Shown here one piece after another: positions 31,830-43,859 of a DNA stretch of 64,000 nucleotides (its first letter is position 1; the number at the start of each line of letters is the position of its first letter). The stretch is from assembly GCA_037179515.1 (NCBI GenBank), contig JAXCGZ010017034.1, positions 1-64,000 of the forward strand, in the 5' to 3' direction. The DNA is from Halocaridina rubra (lineage: Eukaryota; Arthropoda; Malacostraca; Decapoda; Atyidae). Both the position numbers and the translations under genes were made by a program. The notes below the pieces were generated by a model that worked only from the letters and a program-made list of their open reading frames with translations, was not told where the DNA came from and did not search any database.

Positions 31830-34120
31830 AATGGCCTGTGGAGGGATGAGGGAGGGACTTCTTGAGAGGCAATTACATGAGAAAATTAAGAAATTACTTT
31901 AAAGCAGTTTCAGAGAACATCGAGAATTTGATCAGTAAAAATACAAAATATTGGAAAGAGAAATTAGAGAAAAGCTAGAGAGTAAAGAGAGGGAAAATAG
32001 TACAATCTGAGAAAAATAGATAATTTGGAAAGGAGATATAAGATGCAAGAGGAGACACGAAGAGAACTAGAAAACACAATAAGAAGATAATAAATAGTAG
32101 GGTGATAGCATCAATGAATTAAGAGCTTCTACATTGCTGTCTTTTGATAGAAATGACGTAGCTTTGTGAAATGTCAAAGTAAAGGAAAGTATAGAATAGT
32201 TCAAAAGATATTTTCAGTTGAATATAAATCAGGAGAGTATTGCAGCAATGTACAATGTAAAAAGAAATACAGCTGTAAAGAAGGCAGTGAAAGAGTTGGT
32301 AGTGGGAAGTGTGGATACATTTGATTTTATAAAAGCCCTAATGGAAAATATTAAAGATGTTAGTATGGAGCGAGCAATCCCCTAGATCAAACAAGCACAT
32401 GATAAAGATTAGTGAGCGATAATCGCAGCCGTATGTAAATCTTATGAGTCAAGAACGCAGGGGAGATGTGAACATAATTAGACTTTAGATTTTATATAGA
32501 AATTTGGAGTATTATATATTCCAGATAATATTGCAATCATTCACTGACTTGATAGCTACGTTGGGAAGGGAAAAGGAAGAGTAACTAATGTAAGCTTTGA
32601 TAGAGGGACCACATGCAAGGAATTATAGAACACAGGAAAATATAGAAATATGTAAGAATTGGTTACAGAAAGTGTCAGGTTATTTGAAAGAAATGAGGAA
32701 AATAAGAGAAATATTTACCTCAAGGTTTACCCAGTCAAAGGAGTGATAAAAGTAATGTTAACTTACCCAGAGATATGACCTCATTAAAGTTACTGTTAAC
32801 ATATGCTGATTGGCTAGCTGGTAAAGTAATAGAATTAAAGGATAGGATGCAAAACAGTAAGGCAAATATAATAGCAGTTACACACAAATGAAAAAATATG
32901 TTGTTACAGGTTTTCTTATGGGTTACAAAATAATTAGGTCTGAGCTGAGAGGACTGGTGGAGAAAATGCCTTGCTTGTAAATGAAAGGTTCCATATTGAA
33001 GAAGTTGATATTCCTATAAGAAGTGAGTTCAAAGAATTTATTGTCACCCACGTATATATGGGTTCAGAGAACATTATAATAGGATTCAACAAAGACTGTA
33101 GGTAGATGAGGAAAGTAATATTTGTGTCCTAGATATGATATATTTGATTGGAAAATTCGTGTGTGAAAGAAAGTTCAAGATATTACTTTTGGGGAATTTT
33201 AACTATAGAGAAAAAAGACTGAAGTAGTGTTTACCCATACAGCGGAGATGGTTCTTTTTAGGTTAAGATTAAAAAACAGAGTGCAATAAAATTTCTTGCT
33301 CCAGCATGTACTGGAACCAACAAAGGCCAGGAAAAGAAATGAACCAATACTTCACAATCTAGTACTCACAGATAGCACATTGAGTAAGAGCCGACAGTAT
33401 GGAAATGTGACTAGTGTAAGTTGTTGATGGGGTATATTAAAAGGATATTCTGCTAAGAGGAGGGAGACTGAGAGGGGAAGGAGGAAGTATTGTTCAATAT
33501 AAGTTTATCAGAGGATTAATGAACGTTATACAGGAATTGACTGAGTGACCATCTTTTATAAACAAATATGTACAGGAGATATACAAAAGGTCTTGTGAGG
33601 AATATGAGAGGATATTTATCTATTGCATACCTTCTTATCTTTAACTTTGAATGAATCCTGTACCCAGTGGTTGTCCTTTTTCTTAAATTTGGAGATTTAC
33701 AAAATTTTTTTTGAAGAAATGAGAGAATGTTTAGCTGTTGCATACCATTTACCAATATTTAATATATTAATGTCAAAGAGAAACGGGTCAGTATTGAAAG
33801 TAAGAGGGAAATGGGGTGGAGAGACAATTACTGGAAAAGGTATAAGATTAGGAAAAGTATAGTTGCCTGGCAAAAGTAAAAACGAATAAGAAATCAGTAT
33901 CTAATTAAGTGAAGAGAGACTGAGAGAACATTTGAGAGATATTACGAGAAGAGCTAGGGAATATCCAAAACTTTCCCTCAGCTTTTTCAGAGTGAAATTG
34001 ATGGTCAAAGAACAAGTTTGAAAGGGCAGTCAAAAGCATTACCAAGGCAAATGAAGAAATCTGTTTAGAGCTGAACAAGGAGTTTCAGTATCAGTTTTTT
34101 GCTTCCCAGGCTTTTTTGCT
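31830..34120 (+). mobile_element. Ancient CR1-like LINE copy
   Basis: Badly decayed plus-strand copy of the same family as 15700-19640. The clearest stretch is about 33295-33385, reading FLLQHVLEPTKARKRNEP and LVLTDSTLS. This matches the FLHQHVMEPTRARGGDEP and LVFTDN of the minus-strand LINE. About 34070-34105 reads ELNKEFQYQFF, matching that element's ELNKDFHSVF. 31830-33170 is A/G-rich, as ORF1 and the endonuclease start would be, but has no long open frame. It stops before the RT. Confidence 0.65.
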
Positions 34121-34221
34121 ATGGAATTTCAACATCATTACCAAAAACACACAACCCCTTTCTGTATTTATGAACGTTAAGTTTTTTTACTGTGATACCG
34201 GAGTGGGCTAAGACAATTTGA

Positions 34222-35478
34222 CCTTGATATCTCTAAGGCTTTTGACAAAGTCTGGCACAAGGCTCTTTTGGCCAAACTCCCTGCTTATGACTTTACCCAT
34301 TCTCTCTGTTCTCTGATTCCTAGTCTTCTTTCTGACCGTTTTATATCTGTGGCTGTTGACAGCGCAACATCTAGCCCATTCCCTGTTACCAGTGGTGTTC
34401 CACAGGGCTCTGTTCTTTCACCTACTCTGTTCCTTCTCTTCATCAACGACTTTCTTCAGTCCCCATCCTCCTCTCTTCTTCACGACTTTGCCGATGATTC
34501 TACCCTGCATATTTCCTTTTCTTCACAACCTTCTTCTACTACTCGTAATCAGTCTTGTTTCACTTTTTCCTCTACTCTCATCTCTGATTTGCAGAGGTTA
34601 TCTGAGTGGGACACCCAAAATTTAGTAAAATTTAATGCCTCCAAGACACAGCTTTTGACTGTCTCTTTATCTTCTCCTCCTGATACCCCTATTGTTTTTT
34701 AAACTAACAAAATTTATCCTATTAATTCAATTAATATATTAGGAAGCACAATAGCCTCTAACTTGTCTTGTAGGAATCACATAATCCATATTTCTAAATC
34801 TGCATCCAAGAAATTGGGGGTCCTATTTTGTTTTCGACATTACTTTTTCCTTTACATTTACTTAAAATCTATAAAGGTCTTATCCGTCCCTGCTTAGAAT
34901 ACTGCTCGCATATATGGGGTGCTTCTTCATATACTTATCTCCTTGATAGGTTTGAATCTAAGGCAGTCAGACTCATGAATGACCCTTCTCTTACTTTTAA
35001 TCTGGATTCTCTATCTCTTCGCATAAGGTATCATCCCTGTCTCTCTTCATTCGCTGCTCTTATGAAATATCCCTTCCCCGCTGCCGAGGCTGCGCAACAC
35101 TCTCCAAGCGGCCTTGCCTCACATGTACTGTGTGGAGATTTGTAACTCACGGATTTGTCAGTGCAGCAACTGCTTCTTGCTATTCACCTTCAGACTCTGG
35201 AACTCTCCTCTCCCTTCTATCTTTCGTAATTCTTATAGCTTATCTTCCTTAAAAAATCGGATCTATTATCATCTCGGGACCAAATCCTGCCATATCTCTA
35301 GGTCCTCAGTACTTTCACCGTGTCCTTTTCCTATTGTCTATCATTACCCTATCTTTGCCTTGTCCTTAACCTTTTACTTTTTCTTTGTCTTAATGTTTCC
35401 TTCGTTCCCGGGCCTTTATTGATGAGGGCAATTTTCTTGCATGTCCCAGTGTCACACTCATAAAGAAAAAAAAAAAAA
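34222..35478 (+). mobile_element. Jockey-type LINE copy C, 5'-truncated
   Basis: Starts at DISKAFDKVWHKA of the RT, so more than half of the ORF is missing. The catalytic FADDSTLH is intact in the piece 34268-34702. A stop near 34700 and a small deletion near 34850 break the frame. The C-terminal piece continues to about 35180. It ends with the family tail (CATGTCCCAGTGTCACACTC) and poly-A at 35464-35478. Confidence 0.88.
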
Positions 35479-35486
35479 TTTCCTGT

Positions 35487-36080
35487 CTGGGCCCAGGTGC
35501 CAAGAAAATATTGAGTAGGAGAATAAGTAAGGACAAAGCAGAAATGAGAAAGCGATAATCAATAAGAGAAGGACAGGCTACAAGACTAGACAAAGGCATG
35601 AAGACCTATAAATGTAGAAGGATTAGGCCCTGAGATGAAAACAAATCAACTTTTTGATGGAAAAAAGGTTATAAGAATTAGGGAAGACGGAAGGAGAAAG
35701 AGACTTCCCAAATCTGAAGGGAAGAACCAGTCAGTGAACTAACTAATCTGCAAGCTGCAAATCTCCACACGGTATTTGTGTGACGAGGCCGCTTGGCTTG
35801 TGTTGCACGGCCTTGTCAACAGGGGAAGGAATACAACTTGATAACTCATCAGAGCAGCAATGGAAGTGGTACTTATAGGAAAAAGGAAGAGGTAATACCT
35901 TCTGGCTGAGAAAAATAGAATCCATATTAGAAATAGAAGAAGGGTCTTTAAAGAGTGTAATAGCCTTAAATTCAACTCTATCAAGGATGTAAGTGTGAGA
36001 AGAAACATCAGAGAAGTCTATTCTATGCAGGAACAGATATGACCTTTATAGATTTTTAGTAATTGAAAAGAGGATAATAA
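35487..36080 (-). mobile_element. Jockey-type LINE copy D, C-terminal fragment, tail-to-tail with copy C
   Basis: The minus strand 36008-35739 reads LIWILFFSARRYYLFLFPI and the RPCNTSQAASSHKYRVEIC block of the jockey C-terminal domain. The fragment lacks the last part of the 3' tail and begins within a few bases of copy C's poly-A, forming an inverted pair. The 5' side stops at the repeat starting about 36083. Confidence 0.8.
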
Positions 36081-36082
36081 AT

Positions 36083-36695
36083 TGTCGTATGTATGTCCCA
36101 CACTACTGGTTCCCATTGGAAGACTTCAGGAATATTACATAGTTCCTGGGAGATTGGACTTTACATTTATTTGTAGTATCTCACAGCAACTTCCTTACCC
36201 AATCCTCTGAGGATTGTATTCTGTCTGCAATTATATTTTTGATAACTTAGATAATAAACTTCAATCTTACTACTGGCTGACTTCCTACTGTAGACTGGCT
36301 GAAGTCTAGCTTTAGACTGGACTCTTAAACAGCCCTTTTTACCCCTAGCAAGCTATAAAGTACAGAAAGGGAGGCAGAGGCAGGAAGGCTCTGAATATCC
36401 CTAAGCCAATAGGAATATCACTTACACAATCTCCAGACAAGCACTGGTCTACCTTACAGTATTGTAAATGCCCGGATCATATAACGTGGGCATATCCAGT
36501 TGCAATGCTAGTTTCCCATACTAGTATTTTAGGCTTAAATTATCACCTGCTCTCACAGTATCATTTTGATCCTTCAGGCCATATCATATCCCATCAGCTT
36601 GAGCTTGAATGGCAAAGATAAGAGGTGTATGAGCTACACTATTCTCTCACAGTTCCACTTGGTACCTTCATTTTAAACAAGCATGAACAGATAGG
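36083..36695. repeat. Uncharacterised ~610-bp interspersed repeat, copy R1
   Basis: Matches 45755-46344 in the same orientation along its length. Shared landmarks are the TTGTCGTAT start, CTGAAGTCTA.CT.TAGACTG, a GCAAGCTA.AAA.TACAGAAAG stretch, the GAGGCAGAGGC block and AAGCATG.ACAGA near the end. No coding motif. Start TG and near-end ACA would allow a solo LTR, but no target duplication is convincing. Confidence 0.7.
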
Positions 36696-36838
36696 TAGGT
36701 GGAGATATGACAGTTCACCAACGCTGAGCCAAAAAATATTTTTTCATTGAACCATTGCGGGACCAATATTTGAAAATCATTCTACTATCCTTATTATTAG
36801 CAAACGGTACAAAATTTTTTTAAAAGCGATAGGCTATA

Positions 36839-37110
36839 CAGAAACTCCCCTACTTACAAACTTTCACAGATACGAACAAAAAACTACCCATTATCTATCC
36901 ATATATTAATGTATGTTTTACTGTACTATATTGTTTTATTACATTATTATTACTATATTAAATTCATTAATATTGTATACCTTGTTTCTTGTAGTAGTTA
37001 AGTGTTTGTTAGGTGCAATGGCTCCACACTCCTCAGTGAAGTTGACAGAAGTTTTTTCCAGTGCTTGTATTCCTTCTCAGCATCTGGTGCACTACGATCA
37101 GTGTTGAGCT
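36839..37110. mobile_element. MITE-related fragment, left end only
   Basis: After TA (36837-36838) it begins CAGAAACTCCCCTACTTAC, the same end as the MITEs at 39389, 60976 and 61694. The interior keeps the TGTACTATATTG and AGTAGTTAAGTGT landmarks. The right end is not recognisable. Following bases to 37295 hold no gene; a short open piece (MAPHSSVKLTEVF, about 37018) may be a transposase start remnant. Confidence 0.55.
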
Positions 37111-37295
37111 TATGTGGACGCAGGATATGATCCATTATGATTGTTGTAGAATAAAGTCTTTTAAATGAAACCGTTTCTCACCATAAAACAATGGCTATAT
37201 TCTACAAAAATATCACCTTAATCAACAATCTGCAAGCAAAAGAAATTACAATTACCGTAACGTCTAATGTAACATACACAATATAATACAGCATA

Positions 37296-39175
37296 TCTTT
37301 CCCGCTCTCATTCGTTCTGATGGTTCTATAGCTTGCTCTCCCACTGACAAAGCCACTCTCTTTGGCTCTCATTTTTCTGCCAACTCTTCTATCAACGATT
37401 CCAGCGCACCTGTTCCTCAGTCTTTTCCCCTCTCTAACCCGATGCCCTCCCTTATCCTTTCTTCACGCAGAGTTCATAAGGTTCTTCGCTCGCTAAAGAC
37501 AAACAAGGCATCTGGTCCCGATGGTATCCCTGCAAGGTTCCTTAAGGAGTTTGCAGATGAACTGGCTCCTGTGCTTTGCTGTCTTTTTCGCCTCATTCTG
37601 TCAACCAGTATCTATCCTTCATCTTGGAAGCATGCTCTAGTTCAACCTGTTCCTAAGAAGGGTGACCGCTCTATTCCTTCTAACTACCAACCTATTGCTC
37701 TAACCTCCTCTATTGCTAAAGTTTTTGAAACTTTGCTCAATGCTCACTTCTTGAAACGCCTTGAATCTAACTCACTTATCTCCGATCACCAGTACGGCTT
37801 CCGCAAAGCAAGATCCACTGGTGATCTCCTGTCCTATCTTACTCATGTATGGTCATCTTCTCTGAGGAACTATGGGGAATCCTTTGTCGTCGCCCTTGAT
37901 ATCTCTAAGGCTTTTGACAGAGTCTGGCACAAGGCTCTGTTGGCCAAACTCCCTGCCTATGGCTTTACCCCTTCTTTCTGTTCTCTGATTCCAGTTTTCT
38001 TACTGACCGTTCTATATCTGTAGTTGTTGATGGCGCGACATCTAGCCCTTTCTCTGTTTCCAGTGGTGTTCCACAGGGCTCTGTTCTTTCACCTACTCTC
38101 TTCATTCTCTTCATCAATGATCTACAATCCCCATCTTCCTCTCTTCTTCATGCCTTTGCCGATGATTTTACCCTTCACTTTTCCTCTGCCATTTCTTCAC
38201 AACCTTCATCTGTTACTCGTAATCAATCTCGTATCACTCTTCTACTCTTAAGTCCGATTTGCAGAGAGTATCTGAATGGGGCACTCAAACTTTAGTTAAA
38301 TTCAATGCCTCCAAGACACAGTTTCTGGCTATCTCTTTATCTTTTTCTCCTCCTGATAACCCTATTGTCTTCGAAACTAATGAAATTTACCCTCTTAACT
38401 CTATCAATATATTAGGAATCCATATAGCCTCTAACTTGTCTTGGAGGAATCACATAATCCAAATTTCTAAATCTTCATCCAAAAAATTGGGGGTTTTGTT
38501 TCGTTTTCGTCATTACTTTTCTTCATTGCAGTTACTTAAAATTTACAAAGGTCTTATCCGCCCCTGCTTAGAATACTGCTTACACATCTGGGGTGCTTCT
38601 TCCTTTACTTATCTTCTTGATAGGGCTGAATCTAAGGCAGTCAGACTCATTAATGATCCTTCTCTTACTTCTAACCTAGATTCTCTCTCTCTTCGCCGTA
38701 AGGTATCTTCCCTTTCGCTTTTCTATCGCTACTATTTCCATCACTGCTCTGATGAGTTGGCGAGTTGCATCCCTCCTCCACTTCCGAGGCCGCATAACAC
38801 TCGCCAAGCGGCCTCATCTCACAGGTACTGTGTGGAGATTTGTAGCTCGCGGATTGGTCGGTGCAGCGACTGCTTCTTCCCATCTACCTCCAGACTCTGG
38901 AACTCTCTTCCTCCATCTGTCTTTCCTTATTCTTATGACCTTTTATCCTTCAAAAAGCAGATCTATCGTCATCTCAGAGCCTACTCCTCCATATCTCTGG
39001 GTCCTCTTTACTTTGACTGTTTTTTTGTGTCTGTCATTTTCCTTTGTGTGACATTACCTCATCTCTACCTTGTCCTTAACCTTTTTCTTTTCCTTCGTCT
39101 TGGTATTTTCTTGTGCCCGGGCATTTGTTGATGAGGGCAGTTTCTGCCTGTCCCGGTGTCACGCTCTTAAAAAGA
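37296..39175 (+). mobile_element. Jockey-type LINE copy E, 5'-truncated, close twin of copy A
   Basis: Begins just before the RT and is nearly identical to copy A to the end. Tail TGTCCCGGTGTCACGCTC and an A-rich stretch at 39169-39178. It has CAG where copy A has its TAG. A one-base loss near 37989 (CTGATTCCAG against CTGATTTCCAG) shifts the frame, and a small deletion near 38121 and another near 38240 follow. The C-terminal piece 38259-39131 is open. Confidence 0.92.
37442..39131 (+). pseudogene. Jockey RT of copy E, frameshifted
   Basis: The first open piece, 37442-38023, has NKASGPDGIPARFLKE, YGFRKARSTGDLL and ALDISKAFDRVWHKA. It ends where the one-base deletion shifts the frame. The FADD box (codes for HAFADDFTLHF at about 38147-38180) is kept in another frame. 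The piece 38259-39131 covers the thumb and the Cys-rich C-terminal region (RPCLEYCLHIWGASSF). Confidence 0.88.
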
Positions 39176-39388
39176 AAAATATATATATATAAGAGCACAA
39201 TAGTAATAATATATAAATATACAATGTCAGGTTTAGAGATGGAGCACTAATTCTTACTTTAATAAGCAGTAATGAGAATTTCATTTTTATATTCATTATA
39301 AAAACATTTAAACAACTAAAAATATCTATTCAGTGAAAGATCTTTAGAATCAATTACAGTTACTTATAAATACACATGATTACTAATA

Positions 39389-39628
39389 CAGAAGCTCCCC
39401 TACTCATGAACAACCGAGTTACAAACAAAAATATACCCATTATCTAACCAGATATTATTGTATGTATTGCTGTACTGTACTGTATTATTTCATTATAATT
39501 ACTGTATTAAAATTCAGTAATACTGTATACTTTATATTTTATGGAGTAGTTAAGTGTCTTTAGCCTTAGTACTGAACAGTTTTTTTACCCAAACACAACT
39601 TACTCGTTCGTAAGTTGGGGAGTGTCTG
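39389..39628. mobile_element. MITE, 240 bp, TA-flanked
   Basis: Ends CAGAAGCTCCCCTACTCATG and (inverted) CAGACACTCCCCAACTTACG, with TA at 39387-39388 and 39629-39630. No coding capacity. Interior shared with 60976-61266 (TACTGTATACTTTATAT, AGTAGTTAAGTGTCTTTAGC). Unequal ends suggest that this family has two distinct but related termini. Confidence 0.8.
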
Positions 39629-40198
39629 TACTCGTATTTTTGCATAGAAATAAAACTACTCTTTTTAAACTACAATTTATGGATACAATACTTTGAAATT
39701 TATAAATTAGTCTTAAAAAGAAATCTACTCAGTTAAGCAGTAATAGCTTTTGCTCCAAGACAGTTTCCTGCAAAGAAATTTCCAATTACAGTGGTACCTA
39801 TAGTCACGAACTTATCCGTTCCTTAACCCCATTCAGTAGTCAAAATGTTCGTAACTCGAAACGATTTTTCCCTTTGAAATGTGTGTTAAACAAAATAACC
39901 ATTCCCCAGCCCCAGAAATATACCTTTTCAATATTTTTTTATGGGTTTATATGTTACAAAAAATTTTAGATGATTATAAAATAACCTTAATTCTAGAAAA
40001 ATACTGTACTAAAATGAAACATTGTACAGTATGTGTAATAACCCATAGTAGTATGTAAGGCTTTATAGTACATAAATACAACTACAAGCATCTTCAAATA
40101 AAGTAAACAAGTGTAGGAGAATTATAAATTATACTCACAATTAGAAGGTATACAATGATAACAAAATTTTAGACTATATTAAGAGAAATATTATAACA

Positions 40199-40210
40199 TT
40201 CACCCCTACT
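40199..40210 (-). promoter_or_regulatory. Polypurine tract of the second Ty3-type element
   Basis: Minus strand AGTAGGGGTGAA precedes TGTTATAATA, the usual layout at the start of a Ty3 3' LTR. It fixes that LTR edge at 40198. Confidence 0.6.
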
Positions 40211-40315
40211 GACAAGAAAATCTCTATATCAAAGTGTATAACATATAGTGGGTTATAGCAATAAGCATATTATAATACTAGTAAGTATACTATAATAACA
40301 TTCAAATACTGTAAT

Positions 40316-42719
40316 TTACAAATCTAAGCGATTTGGAGGTCAGCGTTGGCACTCAGATCTACACAAAGGTACCGGCATCTCATTTTCAGGTGAGAGTGAA
40401 GGACGCTGAGTTCCCTGGGTCATTGAGACACCTGAAGAATTAGGTCGACTGGCATCATTTCGTTGATTCCTTTCATTACTGTTGTACACTTGTCTGTTCA
40501 CAATATCCACACTTTCAGCTTCTGGAGAATGAAAATTATCAGTCCTTTGAGTAACATTCTGAATATCATTTGCTGGAGACGGGTGTTGAGAATTATCAAT
40601 CTCTTAAGTAATATTCTGAACATCATTCGCTGGAGCCAGGTTTCGAGTTGATACAGTAGTTTCCTGCCATTAGAGAAATGTATGTGGGCATACCGAGGAT
40701 TTGCTTCTATGAGTTCTGCCTCTTCAACAATAGGTCATACTTGGATTCTCTGACATGGCGTTTTACAAGGACAAGTCCTGGTGAAGAAAGCCACGTTGGG
40801 AGAGAGTATCCGCTGGTAGACCGGTGTTGAAAAGCAAACAGGCGCTCGTGTGATGTAACATTTGTAGCTGTTGAAAGTAGAGTACGGATTGAATGTAGGG
40901 CATCCTCTAAAACAAGCTCCCAATGAGAAACGGGTAGACTTTTTGATTTTAGTGCAAAAGTAATAGATTTCTAGATCACTCCGTTGTATTGCTCGCACTT
41001 ACCATTGCCCTGAGGATTATATGGAGTAGTGCGACTAGTAGGAATTGCTCGGCTATTGAGAAAATGGCGGACATCTGCTGACATAAACGAAGCTTCTCTA
41101 TCAGAATGGATGTATGCAGGCATACCAAATATTGCAAACAATTGACTAAGACATCTGATAACAGTCCGAGAGCTCGTATCGGGGCATGCAAATGTGAATG
41201 GGAACCGAGAAAATTCGTCAGTAACAGTCAGCACATATCGATTCTTTGATGAGGATGGCAGTGGTCTTTTAAAATCAATACTAAGTCTTTCAAATGGAAC
41301 CGTTGCTTTGATAAAATAAGATTATTCAGGTTGATTGAACTGTGGCTTACATTGAGCACATACTGGACATAAGAAAGTTCCCCTTTTTACCTCCACAGAA
41401 AAAGGAAGGTTTCGCATCCTAATAAAATGCGCCATTTGTGTTATACCAGGTGGCAAAGTGAATTGTGTAAATTCAGTAAAGTTTCTATACCCACAGCAGA
41501 GCAGTACACCCTTGATAATGCATCAACAGAGATATTGTGATTGCTAGGTCGATATTGAATGTCAAAATTGTAACAGGCAAGCTCAATTCTCCACCTCTGT
41601 ATTTGTCATTTTTTATTTTGCCAGATTGCTCTAAATTCAACATAAAAGCCATAGATTTCTGATTGGTAATAAAAGTAAAATGTCCCCCAGTCAGATAGTG
41701 ATGCTATTTGCAAAGTGCTTCTACTATTGCACATGCCTCCTTTTTTTATATTAGAATGTTTCCTTTGGCTAGGGCTAAGAGTCCTAGAAAAGAATTCCAC
41801 GGGTCTTCCTGACTGATTAAGAGTGGCTGCCATAACATGCTCAGATTCAGCCATCTCTACCACAAATGGGATAGTTTCATCAGTGCATTGTACTACCAAG
41901 TTCTCAATTTCAGTTTTTATTTGTTTAAATACCTCCTTAGCAGGTTCATTGAGTGGAAACATTTTAGCCTGAATCAGAGGAACATCTGTAGTTTGCTATC
42001 CACTGTGAGTAGTATGAGAACATACCAAGATCTCTACATAATGAAGTAATATCCTGTGCAATGGGCAAGTCCCAAAATGGCTGAAGATGTTCTGAATCGG
42101 GTTTAATCTTCCCATCAGAGACAGCATAGCCCAAGAAAAAGATATCTACGGATGAAACTGAACACAAACACTTATCATGATTAAAGGTCAAATTTGTCCG
42201 CTTAGCAGCCTCCATGAGTCTTCCTAGGTTAGTGTCATGCTCCTCTTTACTTTTCCCACAGATAGTAATATTGTCAAGATACACAGCAGTATCTGCAAGA
42301 TCGCTTTCAGCAATAAACTGGTCCATATCCTTTGGAAACAAGTGACACATTGGTTACCCCAAATGGGATCGGAACAGCTGATTACAGGCTTCTAAAGCTG
42401 TGTATGGCTTGTCCTCATTACATATTGGATTTTGATGCTTGGCAGACTTTAGGTCAATTGTGCTGAAGAACCAGTACTGAGCCACTTTATTCACCAGTTC
42501 ATCAATTTATGGAAGAGGGTAGGCATCCAACAGCGTAAATTGGTTGATTGTCCACGAATAGTCTACAACCATTCTTGTCTTACGTCGCTCACAAGTTGTG
42601 ACTAAATCTTGAGCTCTAAGGCAAATTGCTGGGTTCAATGACTCCTGAGAGAAGCCTCTCAATTTCTGATGAGATGAATCTTTTATCAGGTTCACAGTAT
42701 TTACTTGACATAACAGCAA
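40316..42719 (-). pseudogene. Ty3-type pol (RT, RNase H, integrase), broken
   Basis: RT pieces: 42719-42507 (RMVVDYSWTINQFTLLDAYPL) and 42350-41964 (AVYLDNITICGKSKEEHD, LGYAVSDGKIKPD). The catalytic box reads YLDN, codon 42272-42270. RNase H: 41962-41606 (MAATLNQSGRPVEFFSRTL). Integrase core: 41234-40971 with VTDEFSRFPF, IHSDREASFMS and YNPQGNGKCEQYN (Asp, Asp and Glu regions). The tail 40960-40316 is reconstructable only across frame shifts and ends PPNRLDL then stop, a typical Ty3 ending. Confidence 0.85.
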
Positions 42720-42967
42720 CAGGCCTACAATTATCAGTCAGATTTGCAAAAAAAGCCGGAGGTTGTATGGTAAAAGTTGCCAGTCCCACACATTCAATGG
42801 AGGTCTGTCTCCTTCAAATGTCAAGCTGACACTTTTATGTTGATTCATGAAACTCTGACCCAATATAACATCTTTGCATAAATCAGGAAGCACAGAGAGC
42901 CTAACTCAGTGTTAGTAATGGCCTGCCAATACAACATGCACCAAGGAGTAACCATATATCTTAGTTC

Positions 42968-43858
42968 TCAAGGATGTAGATACCATGGAGTAGCTTTAGA
43001 AAGAACACCTGAGGAAGCCACAGTTACAGCAGCCAATGTTGAGGATACAGTAGCAGCAGATATTCCAGCATTAGAAGACTTGCACACTTTTGCAAAATGT
43101 CCTGTCTTGCAACACTGATTACAAGTTGATGCGGGGATGTCTTCTATTCCCATAGAAAAAGCACCTTTGCCCTTTACTGACAGCAGCTGAAGCATGGCTA
43201 GTTTCTCTGGAAAATTTATAATGACTGTCAGACTCATTCATAGCTGGAGGAGCAGGTGCAGCCACACCAAAAGCATTCTGTCGAGTGGAGTAAGGCTCAG
43301 AGCTCTTTTGTGCTTCATCTAGAGCTCTTAGCCTGATGAAAGGCAGTAGATAGGTCGAGTTTTCTATTCTCAAAGAGTCTCTTACGAATAACATTTGACA
43401 ATAATCCACTTATGTAAGCATCCTGGCTTGCTTCCTCCTTACATTGTTCAGCACTGACAGCTTTGTTGTTACAATCACCACTTAGATTCTTCAGAGCCTG
43501 TAATTAGTCATCTAATGTTTCCCCTTGTTACTGTCAATGGGGGGATAATAATTGTGTAGCATAAACTTCATTCCTAGGCTTTACATATAAATCCTGTAAA
43601 GTTGCAAAAGCAGCTTCATATGTGTCGCAGTCAGAATATATTCAAACACAGATGGAGCAACATAATTCGTAAGCAAATTCAACTTGTTAGGAGAGAGTCC
43701 CTCAATAACAATAAGAAAATTTAAGAAAGTGTTTATCCAGTGCTTTCATTCCTTAGCAGCAGTATTCGAATTTGGATTGGCATCAAATCTTTCAGGTTGC
43801 TGGAATTTATCCTCAATGCTCCAGTTGAATCAAAACCACCAATCAAATATTTTTCCTC
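42968..43858 (-). pseudogene. Ty3-type gag, fused to transposase remnant
   Basis: Starts directly after the Tigger-like transposase with EEKYLIGGFDSTGALR, then shifts frame (FDANPNSNTAAKE near 43780). 43409-43119 is the C-terminal half. A zinc knuckle CNQCCKTGHFAKVCKS lies at about 43125-43080, in the piece 43237-42968. A protease would follow; 42720-42967 has no clear DTG and is broken. Confidence 0.72.
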
Positions 43859-43859
43859 T

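Larger units (their letters stand above)
40055..43858 (-). mobile_element. Ty3-type LTR retrotransposon without its 5' LTR
   Basis: Gag, RT, RNase H and integrase in Ty3 order on the minus strand. The 3' side has a purine-rich tract (AGTAGGGGTGAA, about 40210-40199) followed by the LTR start TGTTATAATATTTC at 40198. The 3' LTR would run to about 40055, but without a second LTR its outer edge is uncertain. No 5' LTR or primer site exists at the other side: gag begins directly at the transposase. Confidence 0.8.

Noticed and set aside
33623..33862. 79-codon plus-strand frame as a DDX51 exon
   Set aside because: No helicase motif. The region reads as part of a decayed CR1-like copy.
36083..36712. 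Firm call of R1 as a solo LTR
   Set aside because: No matching target duplication at its edges and no gag-pol partner in the window; kept as an uncharacterised repeat.
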